A stretch of 64,000 nt of DNA from CBDBKE01 sp965218055 (GCA_965218055.1 CBDCKA010000002.1:124001-188000); one strand, 5' to 3'. Counted from the first letter of the stretch, positions 34,525 to 43,796 are shown. The notes: generated from the letters alone by a model not told the origin. A program made the numbers and translations.

Positions 34525-35298
34525 CTACTGGAGGGGTTTCCACTTATCGGGGGCGTAGCAGAGTTCGTCGAGCCGGCAGTCGCCGCAGCGCGGGCGGCGG
34601 GCTATACAAAGCTGGCGGCCGTGCCAGATGATCTGATGGCCAAATTCGATCCACTTCTGGTTCGGGATAATCTTCATCAGGTCCTGCTCAATCTTCTCGG
34701 GAGTGTTCTGTTGGGTGAGGTCGAGTCGCCGCGCGATGCGGTGCACATGGGTGTCCACGACGACCCCGGTGGACTTGCCGTAGGCGGTGCCCAGCACCAC
34801 GTTGGCCGTCTTGCGCGCCACACCAGGGAGAGTGAGAATCTGTTCCATGGCGTCGGGCACGCGCCCCGCAAACTCAGAGACGATTTTGCGCGCTGCTCCG
34901 ACGATGGATCGAGCCTTATTGCGGAAGAAGCCCGTGGAGTGGATGTCCGGCTCCAAATCCTCCGGTTCCAACCGGGCAAACGCATACACGGTGGGGTATT
35001 TGCCGAACAGTTGGGGGGTCACCCGGTTGACGCGCTGGTCGGTGCACTGGGCCGAGAGAATGGTGGCCACCAGCAGTTGCCAGGGGTCAGCGTGCCGCAG
35101 TGCACACTGCACATGCGGATAGAGCCGGTCCAGGCCGCGCATGATCTCCGCGACCCGCTCCGGCGCGGTGCCCTTCCCGGGTTTTGGATTGCGGAGTGTG
35201 GATTTCCGATTCTGGGCCGAAGGAACTTTCGGCCCGGCACCCCTGGCTTTCTTATTCTGTTTCTGCTCCTTCTGGGCGCGCCGAGCGGGCGCTGTCAT
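34525..35298 (-). CDS. nth: Endonuclease III (base-excision repair glycosylase/AP lyase)
   Basis: 257 residues. LLVATILSAQCTDQRVN, helix-hairpin-helix LPGVARKTANVVLG with the catalytic Lys, VVVDTHVHRIARRL with the catalytic Asp, and four Cys in a C-x6-C-x2-C-x5-C pattern at the end (CIARRPRCGDCRLDELC) that bind a 4Fe-4S cluster. It removes oxidised pyrimidines and cuts at the abasic site. The first 40 residues are a basic low-complexity extension (KEQKQNKKARG) beyond the usual N-terminus. Confidence 0.95.
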   Translation of the reverse strand: MTAPARRAQKEQKQNKKARGAGPKVPSAQNRKSTLRNPKPGKGTAPERVAEIMRGLDRLYPHVQCALRHADPWQLLVATILSAQCTDQRVNRVTPQLFGKYPTVYAFARLEPEDLEPDIHSTGFFRNKARSIVGAARKIVSEFAGRVPDAMEQILTLPGVARKTANVVLGTAYGKSTGVVVDTHVHRIARRLDLTQQNTPEKIEQDLMKIIPNQKWIEFGHQIIWHGRQLCIARRPRCGDCRLDELCYAPDKWKPLQ

Positions 35299-35344
35299 AG
35301 GCTCTCTACAGTCGGAAATCGAAAATTGGAAATCCGCAATCCCC

Positions 35345-36052
35345 TCAGCCCCCCAGAGTATCCAGCGCCTCCGGCAGGGTCTTCTGCAAGCAGGTGAAGA
35401 TGGGGGTATCGCGCAGAGTGTAGCGGCTGGCCTCGGTCTCGCGCAGATTCATCACCACGTCCAGGAAATCGCCCGGCTTGTCGGTCTCAAAGGCCACCAC
35501 AAATTCCTGGTCATCCAGGCCAAACGAGTAGGTGGTGTTCAGCTTGACCGAGGGGTACTTGTGCCCCACCGTGATATGTTCGTTCATCATTTCCTGTCGC
35601 GCCGGCATCGACATCCGGTACCAGTCGCGCGTCTTCACAAACGGGTAGACGAACAGGTATTTGTGCTTTCCGGGCAGGATCCGCCCGCGCGAGTCCTGCT
35701 GGCCGGCGTGCTCGTGCCCCAGAATATAGGTGGAGCGCTTGGTCATCGCCAGGAAGGAATATGCCGTGGAAAGATAATGCCCCAGGCCGGTGGCCCGCAG
35801 ACAGGAGTTCAGTTCCTGCAGCTCTTCCAGGCTGTAGCAGATGAGCCACAGCATCATGTCACAGTCCGCCCGGGTTCCGACTGTCGTGTAGGAGAGCACC
35901 TTGAAGCGGTCTTCCTGAGCATGGCTCTCGACCGCCCGGCAGAACTCCTCTTTACCTCGTTGCCGTTCCTCCTTGGGGAGCCGACGCCATGCTGGGTCCA
36001 CTTTGTAGAAGACGAAACTGACAAACTGCCGCGTTATTTCGGGTTCAGGCAT
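35345..36052 (-). CDS. hemQ: Chlorite dismutase-family heme protein, likely coproheme decarboxylase
   Basis: 235 residues. The C-terminal ferredoxin-like half shows YLFVYPFVKTRDWY, with the Tyr used for radical decarboxylation in HemQ, MMNEHITVGHKYPSVK with the proximal heme His, and TTYSFGLDDQEFVVAFETD. These match HemQ/ChdC, which turns coproheme into heme b in the coproporphyrin-dependent pathway, better than true chlorite dismutase. No other heme genes are nearby. The N-terminal half is the weaker first ferredoxin-like lobe. Function as HemQ rather than another family member is inferred from the Tyr motif. Confidence 0.85.
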   Translation of the reverse strand: MPEPEITRQFVSFVFYKVDPAWRRLPKEERQRGKEEFCRAVESHAQEDRFKVLSYTTVGTRADCDMMLWLICYSLEELQELNSCLRATGLGHYLSTAYSFLAMTKRSTYILGHEHAGQQDSRGRILPGKHKYLFVYPFVKTRDWYRMSMPARQEMMNEHITVGHKYPSVKLNTTYSFGLDDQEFVVAFETDKPGDFLDVVMNLRETEASRYTLRDTPIFTCLQKTLPEALDTLGG

Positions 36053-36131
36053 GAGGGAATCATAACACTCCCGGGGGGCCTTTAGCGCGGTTGAGAAGGC
36101 AAGAGCACTCCCTGCGAATTGGCCCTGCTAA

Positions 36132-36746
36132 CTAACTGATTTGCTGCTGCGAGAGCCAGGCTAGGAGGGCGCGAAACGCGCGGCCGCGGTGGCTGTAACG
36201 CAATTTCTCGTCGGGGGTCAGCTCGGCGAAGGTGCGGTCCAGCTCGGGAAGCAGGAACAGCGGGTCATATCCAAAGCCGCCGCTGCCGCGAGGGGCGTCG
36301 GCCACGATGCCATCTACCTGCCCTTCAAAGTTGCCTAACACCAGGCTTTCCCTGGCCAGGGCCAGGGCGCAGCGAAAGCGCGCTCGTCTGCCTGCCTCGG
36401 GCTGCGGACCCAGTTCCCGGAGCAGCTTTTCGTTGTTGAGGCTGTCGGCGCCGGCGACCCCGGCAGCTCCCGCATAGCGGGCGGAGAGCACCCCGGGCGC
36501 GCCTCGCAGCGCTTCCACTTCCAGGCCTGAATCGTCGGCGAAAACCAGACCGGCACACGAGCGGCTGTAATGCACCGCTTTCTTTTGGGCGTTCTCAGCA
36601 AAGGTGGCTCCGTCTTCCGAGCAGACGGGTAGTGAAGCTAGACCGGGGAGTGGCTCGACCAGAAGGGCCCTGCGTTCTTGCAGGGCAGCAGCCTGAAATT
36701 CGGCCACCTTTCCCGGGTTCGAGGTGGCCGCGTAGAGCGTCAGCAC
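36132..36746 (-). CDS. rdgB: XTP/dITP (non-canonical purine) pyrophosphatase
   Basis: 204 residues, HAM1/RdgB family. TSNPGKVAEFQ at the substrate-binding start, FADDSGLEVEALRGAPGVLSARYAG in two blocks with the active Asp, GFGYDPLFLLPE, FAELTPDEKLRYSHRGRA with the nucleotide-binding SHR. It hydrolyses ITP, XTP and deoxy forms to keep them out of DNA and RNA. Start is a GTG at 36746. It lies 18 bases after rph on the same strand, a common bacterial pairing. Confidence 0.95.
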   Translation of the reverse strand: MLTLYAATSNPGKVAEFQAAALQERRALLVEPLPGLASLPVCSEDGATFAENAQKKAVHYSRSCAGLVFADDSGLEVEALRGAPGVLSARYAGAAGVAGADSLNNEKLLRELGPQPEAGRRARFRCALALARESLVLGNFEGQVDGIVADAPRGSGGFGYDPLFLLPELDRTFAELTPDEKLRYSHRGRAFRALLAWLSQQQIS

Positions 36747-36764
36747 AGCTGAGTCCCGGGATGC

Positions 36765-37499
36765 TCACCGGGGTGAGGGAGCCCGCAACGGAACCAATGC
36801 CTTCTGCTGCTCAACCAGAGTTTCCACGCCCGCGCGCCCCAGAGCCAGCAGTCGTTGCAATTGGTCCTCGTCAAAGGCTCGCTGTTCGGCCGTGGCCTGC
36901 ACCTCGACCAGGCGTCCGGCACCGGTGAGCACCAGATTCATGTCCACCTCGGCGCTGGAGTCTTCCTCGTAATTCAGGTCGAGCATCAGGGAGCCGTCCA
37001 CAATCCCCACGCTGACGGCGGCCACGTAATCGGTGAGCGGGGAATAGGGCAGGTCGCCCTGTTGCACGATGCGATCGAAGGCCAGAGCCAGAGCCACGCA
37101 GGCCCCGGTGATAGAAGCCGTGCGGGTGCCGCCATCGGCCTGAATCACGTCGCAGTCCAGCCACACAGTACGCTCGCCAAACGCCGCCAGGTCGATGACC
37201 GCGCGCAGCGAGCGCCCAATGAGCCGCTGGATTTCCTGTGTCCGGCCCGAGAGCCGGCCGCGTGAGCTTTCCCGCGGGGTACGGCTCAGCGTGGCGCGCG
37301 GCAACATCCCGTATTCGCTGGTCACCCAGCCCTTCCCGCTGCCACGCAGGAAGTGTGGGACGCCCGAATCCAGCGTCGCAGTGCAGATCACGCGGGTGCC
37401 GCCCACTTCGATCAACGCTGACCCCTCCGCGGTGGAAATGAAGTTCGGGACAATGCGCACGGGTCGCATTTTGTCGGGCTGGCGTCCGTCATTTCTCAT
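36765..37499 (-). CDS. rph: Ribonuclease PH
   Basis: 244 residues from ATG 37499, the normal length. GSALIEVGGTRVICTATL, GWVTSEYGMLPRAT, RSLRAVIDLAAFGERTVWLDCDVIQADGGTRTASITGA in its conserved blocks, and YVAAVSVGIVDGSLMLDLNYEEDS. It trims tRNA 3' ends using phosphate. The reading frame is open to 37667 but the extra 56 residues show no conservation and are Arg-rich. Likely operon with rdgB. Confidence 0.95.
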   Translation of the reverse strand: MRNDGRQPDKMRPVRIVPNFISTAEGSALIEVGGTRVICTATLDSGVPHFLRGSGKGWVTSEYGMLPRATLSRTPRESSRGRLSGRTQEIQRLIGRSLRAVIDLAAFGERTVWLDCDVIQADGGTRTASITGACVALALAFDRIVQQGDLPYSPLTDYVAAVSVGIVDGSLMLDLNYEEDSSAEVDMNLVLTGAGRLVEVQATAEQRAFDEDQLQRLLALGRAGVETLVEQQKALVPLRAPSPR

Positions 37500-37684
37500 A
37501 GTGTGTCCCGAGCCTTTCGAGGGCGCCATTGCAGGACGGCATACGGGCGCTCGCCGCGATCCGCGGCCTAGTCGCGTCCAGCGGCGGAACCCGCCAACAG
37601 GGGCTCGGCACGGCACCACGCAATCGTTCATGCACAAGAATGATAACGCGAAGTTGCCAGGACGCAAGCCATCTGTCCCGGCTG

Positions 37685-38164
37685 CTACCAGGTGCTATAG
37701 GCGGTGGTTCCGTCCGACGAGATCTGACTGGAGCCGCTGTGGACATCCCGAATGCCAGGCTCGGTTTGGTCCACGGCCATGAGCGTGTCTTCCATCTCCA
37801 CCTGCCAGGTCGTGTTGCTGCGGGTGAACGGGTCGCGCGGAATCACGCGCAGGTACTCGGCAGCCACCAAGTCCTCCAGTGACTGCGGGGCCTTCTGCTT
37901 GTCCAAGGTGTACTCGTCAATCAGTTGCCGCATCGTAAACAAATTGTCGCGCAGCACCGCTTCCTTGGCTCGAATGATCGAATTGCGGTAGATTGGCGCC
38001 GCCACCGAGATCAGGATCAGGACGATCGAGACGACGATAATCAGCTCAATCAGGGAAAAGCCGGTAGCAACAGCTCGATCCCGCCCAGCTCGACCCGCAT
38101 GGTGCCGGCTGCGAGGGGTTAGAGCACCTTGGGCCCGGGCCTGGCTTCGGTCACCAATCGGCAT
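37685..38164 (-). CDS. gspG: Type II secretion-like pseudopilin (GspG family), second copy
   Basis: 159 residues. The prepilin cleavage and helix motif TGFSLIELIIVVSIVLILIS is present after a basic leader of about 34 residues, followed by the family feature of an early helix and PRDPFTRSNTTWQVEMED (the GspG-type DPF/W loop). The C-terminus GTTAYSTW is close to that of GspG proteins. ATG 38164 overlaps the end of the previous pseudopilin gene by 14 bases, indicating translational coupling; a later GTG close to TGF could also be the start. Probably a subunit of a pseudopilus working with the secretin upstream. Confidence 0.83.
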   Translation of the reverse strand: MPIGDRSQARAQGALTPRSRHHAGRAGRDRAVATGFSLIELIIVVSIVLILISVAAPIYRNSIIRAKEAVLRDNLFTMRQLIDEYTLDKQKAPQSLEDLVAAEYLRVIPRDPFTRSNTTWQVEMEDTLMAVDQTEPGIRDVHSGSSQISSDGTTAYSTW

Positions 38165-38615
38165 ACTGGCTTCCATCCAGTGCGGTGCCCTGACTCTTGG
38201 TGTAGACGTCAAAGAGGTTCTCGCCTCCCCAGCTCATGGACTGGGGGTCGTCCTGCATCGAGCGCAGTCCCCATTCGTCAGAATTGGTCATGGGGTCACG
38301 CGGGATGCGGCGCAGAAACTTGAACTTCTTGTCTACCTGGCCCACCATGTCTACGCCGTTGACCAATGTTTCCATGTCAGGCGGATACCCTTCGCTTCCC
38401 ACCTCCACCTGGATCAGGCCGCGGTCGGCGGCGTCCTTGTAGCGATCAATGGCGTCGCGCATCTGGCGCAGCACGTAGCGAAGCTCGCGTTCCCGCTCGC
38501 GCTTGACCTTGACGCGCGCCAACGGCAGGGCCGCAGTGGTAAGAATCAGCAGAATCGTAAAGGCAACGATCAATTCCACCAGGCTCATGCCTCGGTCGCT
38601 TCTCGACTGCCTCAT
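38151..38615 (-). CDS. gspG: Type II secretion-like pseudopilin (GspG family), first copy
   Basis: 154 residues. Short basic leader MRQSRSDRG, cleavage before MSLVELIVAFTILLILTTAA with the conserved Glu at position 5 of the mature form, then an amphipathic helix (RERELRYVLRQMRDAIDRYK), and RRIPRDPMTNSDEWGLRSMQ as in GspG. It lies 20 bases after the secretin gene and is followed by a second pseudopilin. Cleaved by a prepilin peptidase not present here. Confidence 0.87.
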   Translation of the reverse strand: MRQSRSDRGMSLVELIVAFTILLILTTAALPLARVKVKRERERELRYVLRQMRDAIDRYKDAADRGLIQVEVGSEGYPPDMETLVNGVDMVGQVDKKFKFLRRIPRDPMTNSDEWGLRSMQDDPQSMSWGGENLFDVYTKSQGTALDGSQYADW

Positions 38616-38635
38616 AGCGCGATTGCTCCATCCCC

Positions 38636-41149
38636 TTAGTTCACCAGCACGCGGGCCCGAGCCCCGCTGACCTCGACAGCCTTCTGATCCGGGTCGCGCG
38701 CGCCGGTCCGCAGCAGGTTCAACATGGACTCGCCGGTGGCCTTGGCTTCGAAGGTGAGCGTAGCAACAATTTCAGTGCCGGAGACTCCACGCATCCCGGG
38801 CGCCCGGGCCAGCGTGACCGTTGCCGTGCCCGCTCTGTGATCTACTCGCTCGGCCACAGCGACTAACTGCCCATCCGGCGCCAGCCGGTTTTCATGGCTC
38901 ACATCTATTAGTTTGAGCAGTCTTGGATCGTAATGCAACCAAAGAGGCACTGAGGCAATGTTCTGCGCTCGCTCGATATGGACAGCCACTTTGAACCTGC
39001 TGCCCACGGGCTGGTTGTAAACTGCCTCGGCAAAGTGCAGGGCGGTCATGGCGGAGGCTGTCGGAACCGCGGGAGTCTCAACGACATCCGGGCGGGGTGG
39101 AAGCGCCGGTGCAGTGGCGGAGCCCACTTCCGGGTCGGCCGGTCGTTTGGCGGGAGACGGATCGGGAGGGGTGGCGGGCGGCTCAGATTCCGGGTTGTCT
39201 GAGCCCGGCTCTGGGGATGCCGGAGGAGCCGGCCGGGGCGTACCGGCCGGCGGCCCCTCAGGGGGAGCCGCCGGCGGCGGAGCCAGCGCGTCGCTGCTGC
39301 CGGGCGCTGCCGGCGCACGCTCGGTTGTTGCTGGGCGGGTCCGAATCCGGAAATTGCTGGATGTGCCCACGTCAATTCCCCGCAGGTTGGCGGCGGTCAT
39401 CCGCGGCAGCCGCACGATCCGCGGAGTCATCACAATCAGCAACTCATTTTCGGATACCTCCGTGCGGGTGGAAGAAAAGAAATGCTTCAATATCGGGATC
39501 TGCGACAGGCCCGGGATCCCGGCCATCGAGGTGGTCTCCTGGGTCTCGATGATGCCTCCCAGGATGTTCATTTCCCCTTCGCGCAGGCGGATCTCTTCTT
39601 CCACTTTCCGTTGCCCGATCACCGGCTGTTCCAGACCCCCCACATTCACACGGGAAGTGACCGCGGAAATCTCTACCTTTACCTTCAGGGTAACGTCGCG
39701 GTCGCCGTGCACCTTGGGAGTGATGTCCAAATTGACTCCGACATCAATATATTGAAATTGGGTGCTGATCAGCGGACTGATCCCCGCCCCAACGGCGCCG
39801 ATGCCGGGTGCGAAGCTGCCGGTGGCGATCGGAATGCGTTCTCCGATGGCCATTTTGGCGCTCTGGCCGTCAACGGCGCGCACCTGCGGATTCTGCAGCA
39901 GGCGGGCGCCGCCGTCGGTGAGCAGCAGGTTGAGGGCGCCGCCGGGTAGGATGATGCTCCAGTCGTTAGTACTAAGGCTTCCCAGGCTGCTCAGGGGGAT
40001 CCCGGCGGAAGTTCCGCCATTGTCGCCGGATCCGCCAGGCGTGAAGGTAATCGGAATCTGTAGGCCCGGGCTCCCGGGAAACAACCCTATCTCCCGCGAC
40101 CGGTCGCGGCGCATCTGCAACACCGCTACGTCAATCACCACCTCGGCCTTGGATTTATCAATGTCGTTGACGATCTTTTCGGCGATGGCTACCTTATCCG
40201 GCGTATCGCGTACGATGATCGCATTCTGAGAATTCACTTGCTGGACACGGTTGTTCTCCAGCAGGTTGCGGATTGACTGGGCCAGCTCGGTGATTTCTTG
40301 GGGCTGGATGAGGTTGGAAAGGTAGAACGTCTTGATAACCAGCGGCTCTTGCTCCCGACGTTTGGCCGCCGCGTAGACCAGGATGGTGTTCGGAGTGAGC
40401 GGCTTCCAAAGGTTCTTGGTGATCACCGCCAGGTGGTCCAGCGCTTCCTCCAGCGTGACGCGGCTCATTTCGATGGAGATGCGGCGGCTCTGAAAGTCGG
40501 GCTCGAACAGCACGTTGATGCCGGCCAGCTTGCCAACGGTTTCAAACAGCACCCTGCTGTCATTGGTGGCCTTCAGAGTGATAGGGGCGCGGGAAAGGGG
40601 GGTCAGCGTGACCGGGCCTTCCACCCGCTCCAGCCGTTGCTGCAGTTCAGCTTCGGCCTGTTGACGGGGCGTCAAGGGCTTCGCCTGAGCGGCTTCGGCG
40701 CCAGGCGGCAGAGCGCCCTCCTGGGCCTCCAGCATCTTAAGCGTGTGCCGGAGCTCCTGGTCGGCGATTGTACTGGAGGGATCGATGGCAAAGGCACGCT
40801 CAAATTCCTTCAGGGCTTCCACCAACTTGCCGCTATCCCAGAGTTTATGCCCGCGATCCACGTGGGCCATCGCGGCCAGGAAGCGCAGGCGGCGCGCGGC
40901 GAGCAGGTACTGTACGTCGTCAGGTTCCTCGCGCACAGCTCGCTCGTAGAGTACCAGCGCCGTATCGAACTCGTTGCGTTGCTCTGCCTTGCGCCCTTCC
41001 TGGAAGTACTTCTTGCCCTTGCCGGCCAGGGCAGGCTCGGCCGAGAGACTGAGCAGCAGGAGTAGGCATAGCAGCCCTGCGCCAGCCCTAACGCATTGAT
41101 TCAAAGTTGCTTGTGCTAAGCTACTAGCAGTCCTCACCGGCTCGCCCAT
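38636..41149 (-). CDS. gspD: TPR-secretin with C-terminal cohesin-like domain (GspD/PilQ family)
   Basis: About 837 residues. Signal peptide (LLCLLLLLSLSAEPALA), TPR-like helices (AEQRNEFDTALVLYERAV, GKLVEALKEFERAFAIDP), a secretin N-terminal domain (FETVGKLAGINVLFEPDF), a repeat domain (VIKTFYLSNLIQPQEITEL, NAIIVRDTPDKVAIAEKIV) and the secretin pore domain ending GGIIETQETTSMAGIPGLS and ELLIVMTPRIV. After a Pro/Ala-rich linker of about 110 residues comes a cohesin-like beta domain (FKVAVHIERAQNIASVPLWL, GTEIVATLTFEAKATG). It forms an outer-membrane channel for a type II or type IV pilus-like system with the two pseudopilins. ATG 41149 is chosen as it starts just before the signal peptide. 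Divergent from smpB. Confidence 0.9.
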   Translation of the reverse strand: MGEPVRTASSLAQATLNQCVRAGAGLLCLLLLLSLSAEPALAGKGKKYFQEGRKAEQRNEFDTALVLYERAVREEPDDVQYLLAARRLRFLAAMAHVDRGHKLWDSGKLVEALKEFERAFAIDPSSTIADQELRHTLKMLEAQEGALPPGAEAAQAKPLTPRQQAEAELQQRLERVEGPVTLTPLSRAPITLKATNDSRVLFETVGKLAGINVLFEPDFQSRRISIEMSRVTLEEALDHLAVITKNLWKPLTPNTILVYAAAKRREQEPLVIKTFYLSNLIQPQEITELAQSIRNLLENNRVQQVNSQNAIIVRDTPDKVAIAEKIVNDIDKSKAEVVIDVAVLQMRRDRSREIGLFPGSPGLQIPITFTPGGSGDNGGTSAGIPLSSLGSLSTNDWSIILPGGALNLLLTDGGARLLQNPQVRAVDGQSAKMAIGERIPIATGSFAPGIGAVGAGISPLISTQFQYIDVGVNLDITPKVHGDRDVTLKVKVEISAVTSRVNVGGLEQPVIGQRKVEEEIRLREGEMNILGGIIETQETTSMAGIPGLSQIPILKHFFSSTRTEVSENELLIVMTPRIVRLPRMTAANLRGIDVGTSSNFRIRTRPATTERAPAAPGSSDALAPPPAAPPEGPPAGTPRPAPPASPEPGSDNPESEPPATPPDPSPAKRPADPEVGSATAPALPPRPDVVETPAVPTASAMTALHFAEAVYNQPVGSRFKVAVHIERAQNIASVPLWLHYDPRLLKLIDVSHENRLAPDGQLVAVAERVDHRAGTATVTLARAPGMRGVSGTEIVATLTFEAKATGESMLNLLRTGARDPDQKAVEVSGARARVLVN

Positions 41150-41241
41150 GCGGATGCACACCTCCCCTCCGTTTGTGCTACCATCGCTTAGCTTGACGGT
41201 GAAACTGCCCGAAACGTTGGGGTGAAATCCTCGCAATCTTC

Positions 41242-41706
41242 ATGCCCGAGCAGAAAGACGAGAAGGTCCTCACTGTTAATCGTCAGGCTTCCCACAACTA
41301 CCAGTTGCTCGAGCGGTTTGAGGCGGGTGTTGCGCTGACCGGCACAGAGGTCAAATCGGCTCGGGACGGCCGCGCGAATCTTCGCGACAGCTACGCCGCG
41401 CTGAAGGAGGGTGAGGTCTGGTTGCTTAACTGCCACATCAACCCATATTCCCATGGCGGCTTCTCCAACCATGAACCAACTCGTTCCCGTAAACTATTGC
41501 TGCATAAGGAGGAAATCCGCCGTTTGATCGGCAAAGTGCGCCAGCGCGGCTTGACGCTGGTACCCACGCGCATGTACCTGAAGAGGGGCCGCATCAAGGT
41601 GGAACTGGCGCTGGCCAAGGGCAAGCGTAGCTACGACAAGCGCGAAGCCCTGCGCCGCCGACAGGACGAAAAGGAGGCGCGCCAGGCGGTGCACCTCCGC
41701 AGATGA
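41242..41706 (+). CDS. smpB: SsrA-binding protein
   Basis: 154 residues. VNRQASHNYQLLERFEAGVALTGTEVKSARDGRANLRDSY in its conserved blocks, CHINPYSHGG, RSRKLLLHKEEIRRLIGKV and the basic C-terminal tail KGKRSYDKREALRRRQDEKE. SmpB carries tmRNA to stalled ribosomes. The tmRNA gene itself is not seen nearby. The 92 bases between smpB and the divergent secretin gene must hold both promoters. Confidence 0.96.
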   Translation: MPEQKDEKVLTVNRQASHNYQLLERFEAGVALTGTEVKSARDGRANLRDSYAALKEGEVWLLNCHINPYSHGGFSNHEPTRSRKLLLHKEEIRRLIGKVRQRGLTLVPTRMYLKRGRIKVELALAKGKRSYDKREALRRRQDEKEARQAVHLRR

Positions 41707-41730
41707 GGGAATTGGCAAATAGGGCTGCTT

Positions 41731-43236
41731 ATGGAAATCCAACTTAGCTTTGATACTCCCGAGGGCCTGGAAACCGAGGCTCTGGTCGTGGTGGTGTTTG
41801 AGAAGGAAAATGCGTATGCGCCGCGGCTGGAAAGTTTGGCGCCGCTGCGCAAGTTAGTTCAAGAAATGATAGACGCGGGGGAAGTAAGCGGACAGCCCTA
41901 TGAGATGACCCTGGTTCATCGACCAGAAGGGTTGAAAGCCCGCCGCCTGCTTCTGGCGGGGGCCGGGAAGCGCGAGCGTTTCGGCGTTGTCGAACTGAGT
42001 CGTGTTGCCGGTGCGGCCGCGCGCTTCTTGAAGCCAAAATCTATTTCCGAATTCGCCTTTCTCCTGGACGGCAGTCTGGGTGATGTGGAAAGCGCCGCTG
42101 CAGTGGTGGAAGGCGTTGTCGTGGCTGCCCTTGACCCGGATCGGTACAAGACCGACAAGAAAGAGGAGAAACGGATCGCGCGGCTCACTCTGGTTGGTGC
42201 GGACCATGCCCACGAGCGCAAGCTCGCCGAACGCGCGCGGCGTTCTCACATTCTCGCTGAAGCTCAAAACTTTGCCCGCGAATTGATCAACGAGCCCAGC
42301 AACCGCATGACGCCTTCTCAGCTTGCCGAGAGCGCCCGCACCATGGCCGCCGAGGTGGGGCTCAAGTGGGAGGTCCTGGACCGCGTAGCCCTCGAGCGGC
42401 TGAAGATGGGCGCATTCCTTAGCGTGGCCCAGGGCAGCGCCGAGCCGCCGGTGCTGATTGTGCTGCAATACCGGCCCAAAGGGGCTCCCGCCTCGCCTCA
42501 GTTGGGCTTGATCGGCAAGGGCATCACCTTCGATACCGGCGGAATTTCCATCAAGCCGTCCGAGGGCATGGAGAAGATGAAGTACGATATGGCAGGCGGG
42601 GGCACCATGATTGCGGTGATGCGCGCCATCGCCCAGCTCCGCCCCTCGGTCAGGGTGGTGGGCCTGATTCCCGCCACGGAGAACATGCCCGGGGGCCGCG
42701 CACAGAAACCGGGCGACGTCCAGGTGGCCATGTCGGGCAAGACCATCGAGGTCATCAATACCGACGCCGAAGGACGGTTGGTGCTGGCCGACGCCCTGCA
42801 TTACGCCAAGACGTTGGGATGTACCCACCTGGTGGATGTGGCTACGCTGACCGGCGCCGTCGCGGTGGCGTTGGGCAATGTCAACGCAGGCGTGTTTGCC
42901 AGCGACGAGAAGTTTCTGGAAATGCTACTGGCTAGCGCTCGCGGCTGCGGGGAAAAACTGTGGCCGCTCCCGCTGGACGAGGATTACAGCGAGCAGATCC
43001 GCAGCCACATTGCCGATCTGAAGAATATCGGCGGGCGGTACGGTGGCGCCATTACTGCGGCTATGTTCTTGAAAGAGTTTTCGGCCGACACACCCTGGCT
43101 CCATCTCGACATTGCGGGCACGGCCTGGTTAGATGAGGCCAAACCGTACATGGCCAAAGGGGCGTCCGGGGTTGCGGTTCGCACGCTGGCGACCCTGGCG
43201 TTGCGATTGGGAGAAAGCACGGCGGCGGGGACATGA
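41731..43236 (+). CDS. pepA: Leucyl aminopeptidase (M17)
   Basis: 501 residues. The C-terminal catalytic domain has GKGITFDTGGISIKPSEGM with metal ligands, KYDMAGGGTMIAVM, ENMPGGRAQKPGDV and the signature NTDAEGRLVLADAL. The N-terminal domain is a normal PepA macro-like domain. Two zinc or manganese ions; hexameric cytoplasmic peptidase. It lies 24 bases after smpB and its stop overlaps the next gene start (ATGA). Confidence 0.95.
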   Translation: MEIQLSFDTPEGLETEALVVVVFEKENAYAPRLESLAPLRKLVQEMIDAGEVSGQPYEMTLVHRPEGLKARRLLLAGAGKRERFGVVELSRVAGAAARFLKPKSISEFAFLLDGSLGDVESAAAVVEGVVVAALDPDRYKTDKKEEKRIARLTLVGADHAHERKLAERARRSHILAEAQNFARELINEPSNRMTPSQLAESARTMAAEVGLKWEVLDRVALERLKMGAFLSVAQGSAEPPVLIVLQYRPKGAPASPQLGLIGKGITFDTGGISIKPSEGMEKMKYDMAGGGTMIAVMRAIAQLRPSVRVVGLIPATENMPGGRAQKPGDVQVAMSGKTIEVINTDAEGRLVLADALHYAKTLGCTHLVDVATLTGAVAVALGNVNAGVFASDEKFLEMLLASARGCGEKLWPLPLDEDYSEQIRSHIADLKNIGGRYGGAITAAMFLKEFSADTPWLHLDIAGTAWLDEAKPYMAKGASGVAVRTLATLALRLGESTAAGT

Positions 43237-43796
43237 TAGCGGAACACCCTTACGCGGTCGCCGTCACCCTGTTGGCCCTGTTTCTGCTGGTCGTGCTGGT
43301 CTGGGTGCTGCGTCGGCCGCCCAAGCTGCCGGCCGGTGTGGCCAGGGCGCGAGCGAGCGTCAGCGCCATGCGGCGCATCCTAGTTCCTATCCGCGGCTTC
43401 CCGCATGAGGAGCGCGCGGTGGAATTGGCCTGCCGCCTGGGACAGGAGCAAAGGGGCCGAATTCTGCTGGTCTCCGTTATCGAGGTGCCGCTCACTCTCA
43501 GCCTGGGCACCGGATTGCCGGAGCAGGAAGAGCGGGCCGAGGCAGCCCTGTGTCGCAGCGAGGAACTGGTGAAAACGCATGGGCTGGAGCCGGTCTCGCG
43601 CCTGGAACGGGACCGCGAAGCGGGCAAGGGAATCTTGCGGGTAGCCAAAGAAATGAATGTGGACGTGGTGGTGATCGGCCTGGATCCGTCGCGTAGCATC
43701 GACGGGGATCCGGTCGGCCCGACGACGGAAACCTTACTCCGCCGCGCCAACTTTGAAGTCATCGTGGACCGCCCGTCTCCTGCGCCGGTTGAATGA
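43233..43796 (+). CDS. Membrane-anchored universal stress protein (UspA family)
   Basis: 187 residues. One N-terminal membrane helix (YAVAVTLLALFLLVVLVWVL) then a UspA domain: MRRILVPIRGFPHEERAVELA, GRILLVSVIEV, ILRVAKEMNVDVVVIGLDPS, and the loop RSIDGDPVGPTTETLLRRANFEVIVD near the expected G-2x-G-9x-G(S/T) ATP site, which is altered. ATP binding is therefore uncertain. It overlaps pepA by four bases and ends 59 bases before tRNA-Pro. Confidence 0.82.
   Translation: MIAEHPYAVAVTLLALFLLVVLVWVLRRPPKLPAGVARARASVSAMRRILVPIRGFPHEERAVELACRLGQEQRGRILLVSVIEVPLTLSLGTGLPEQEERAEAALCRSEELVKTHGLEPVSRLERDREAGKGILRVAKEMNVDVVVIGLDPSRSIDGDPVGPTTETLLRRANFEVIVDRPSPAPVE

Noticed and set aside
41150..41241. tmRNA gene next to smpB
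   Set aside because: The spacer is only 92 bases and carries no tRNA-like ends.
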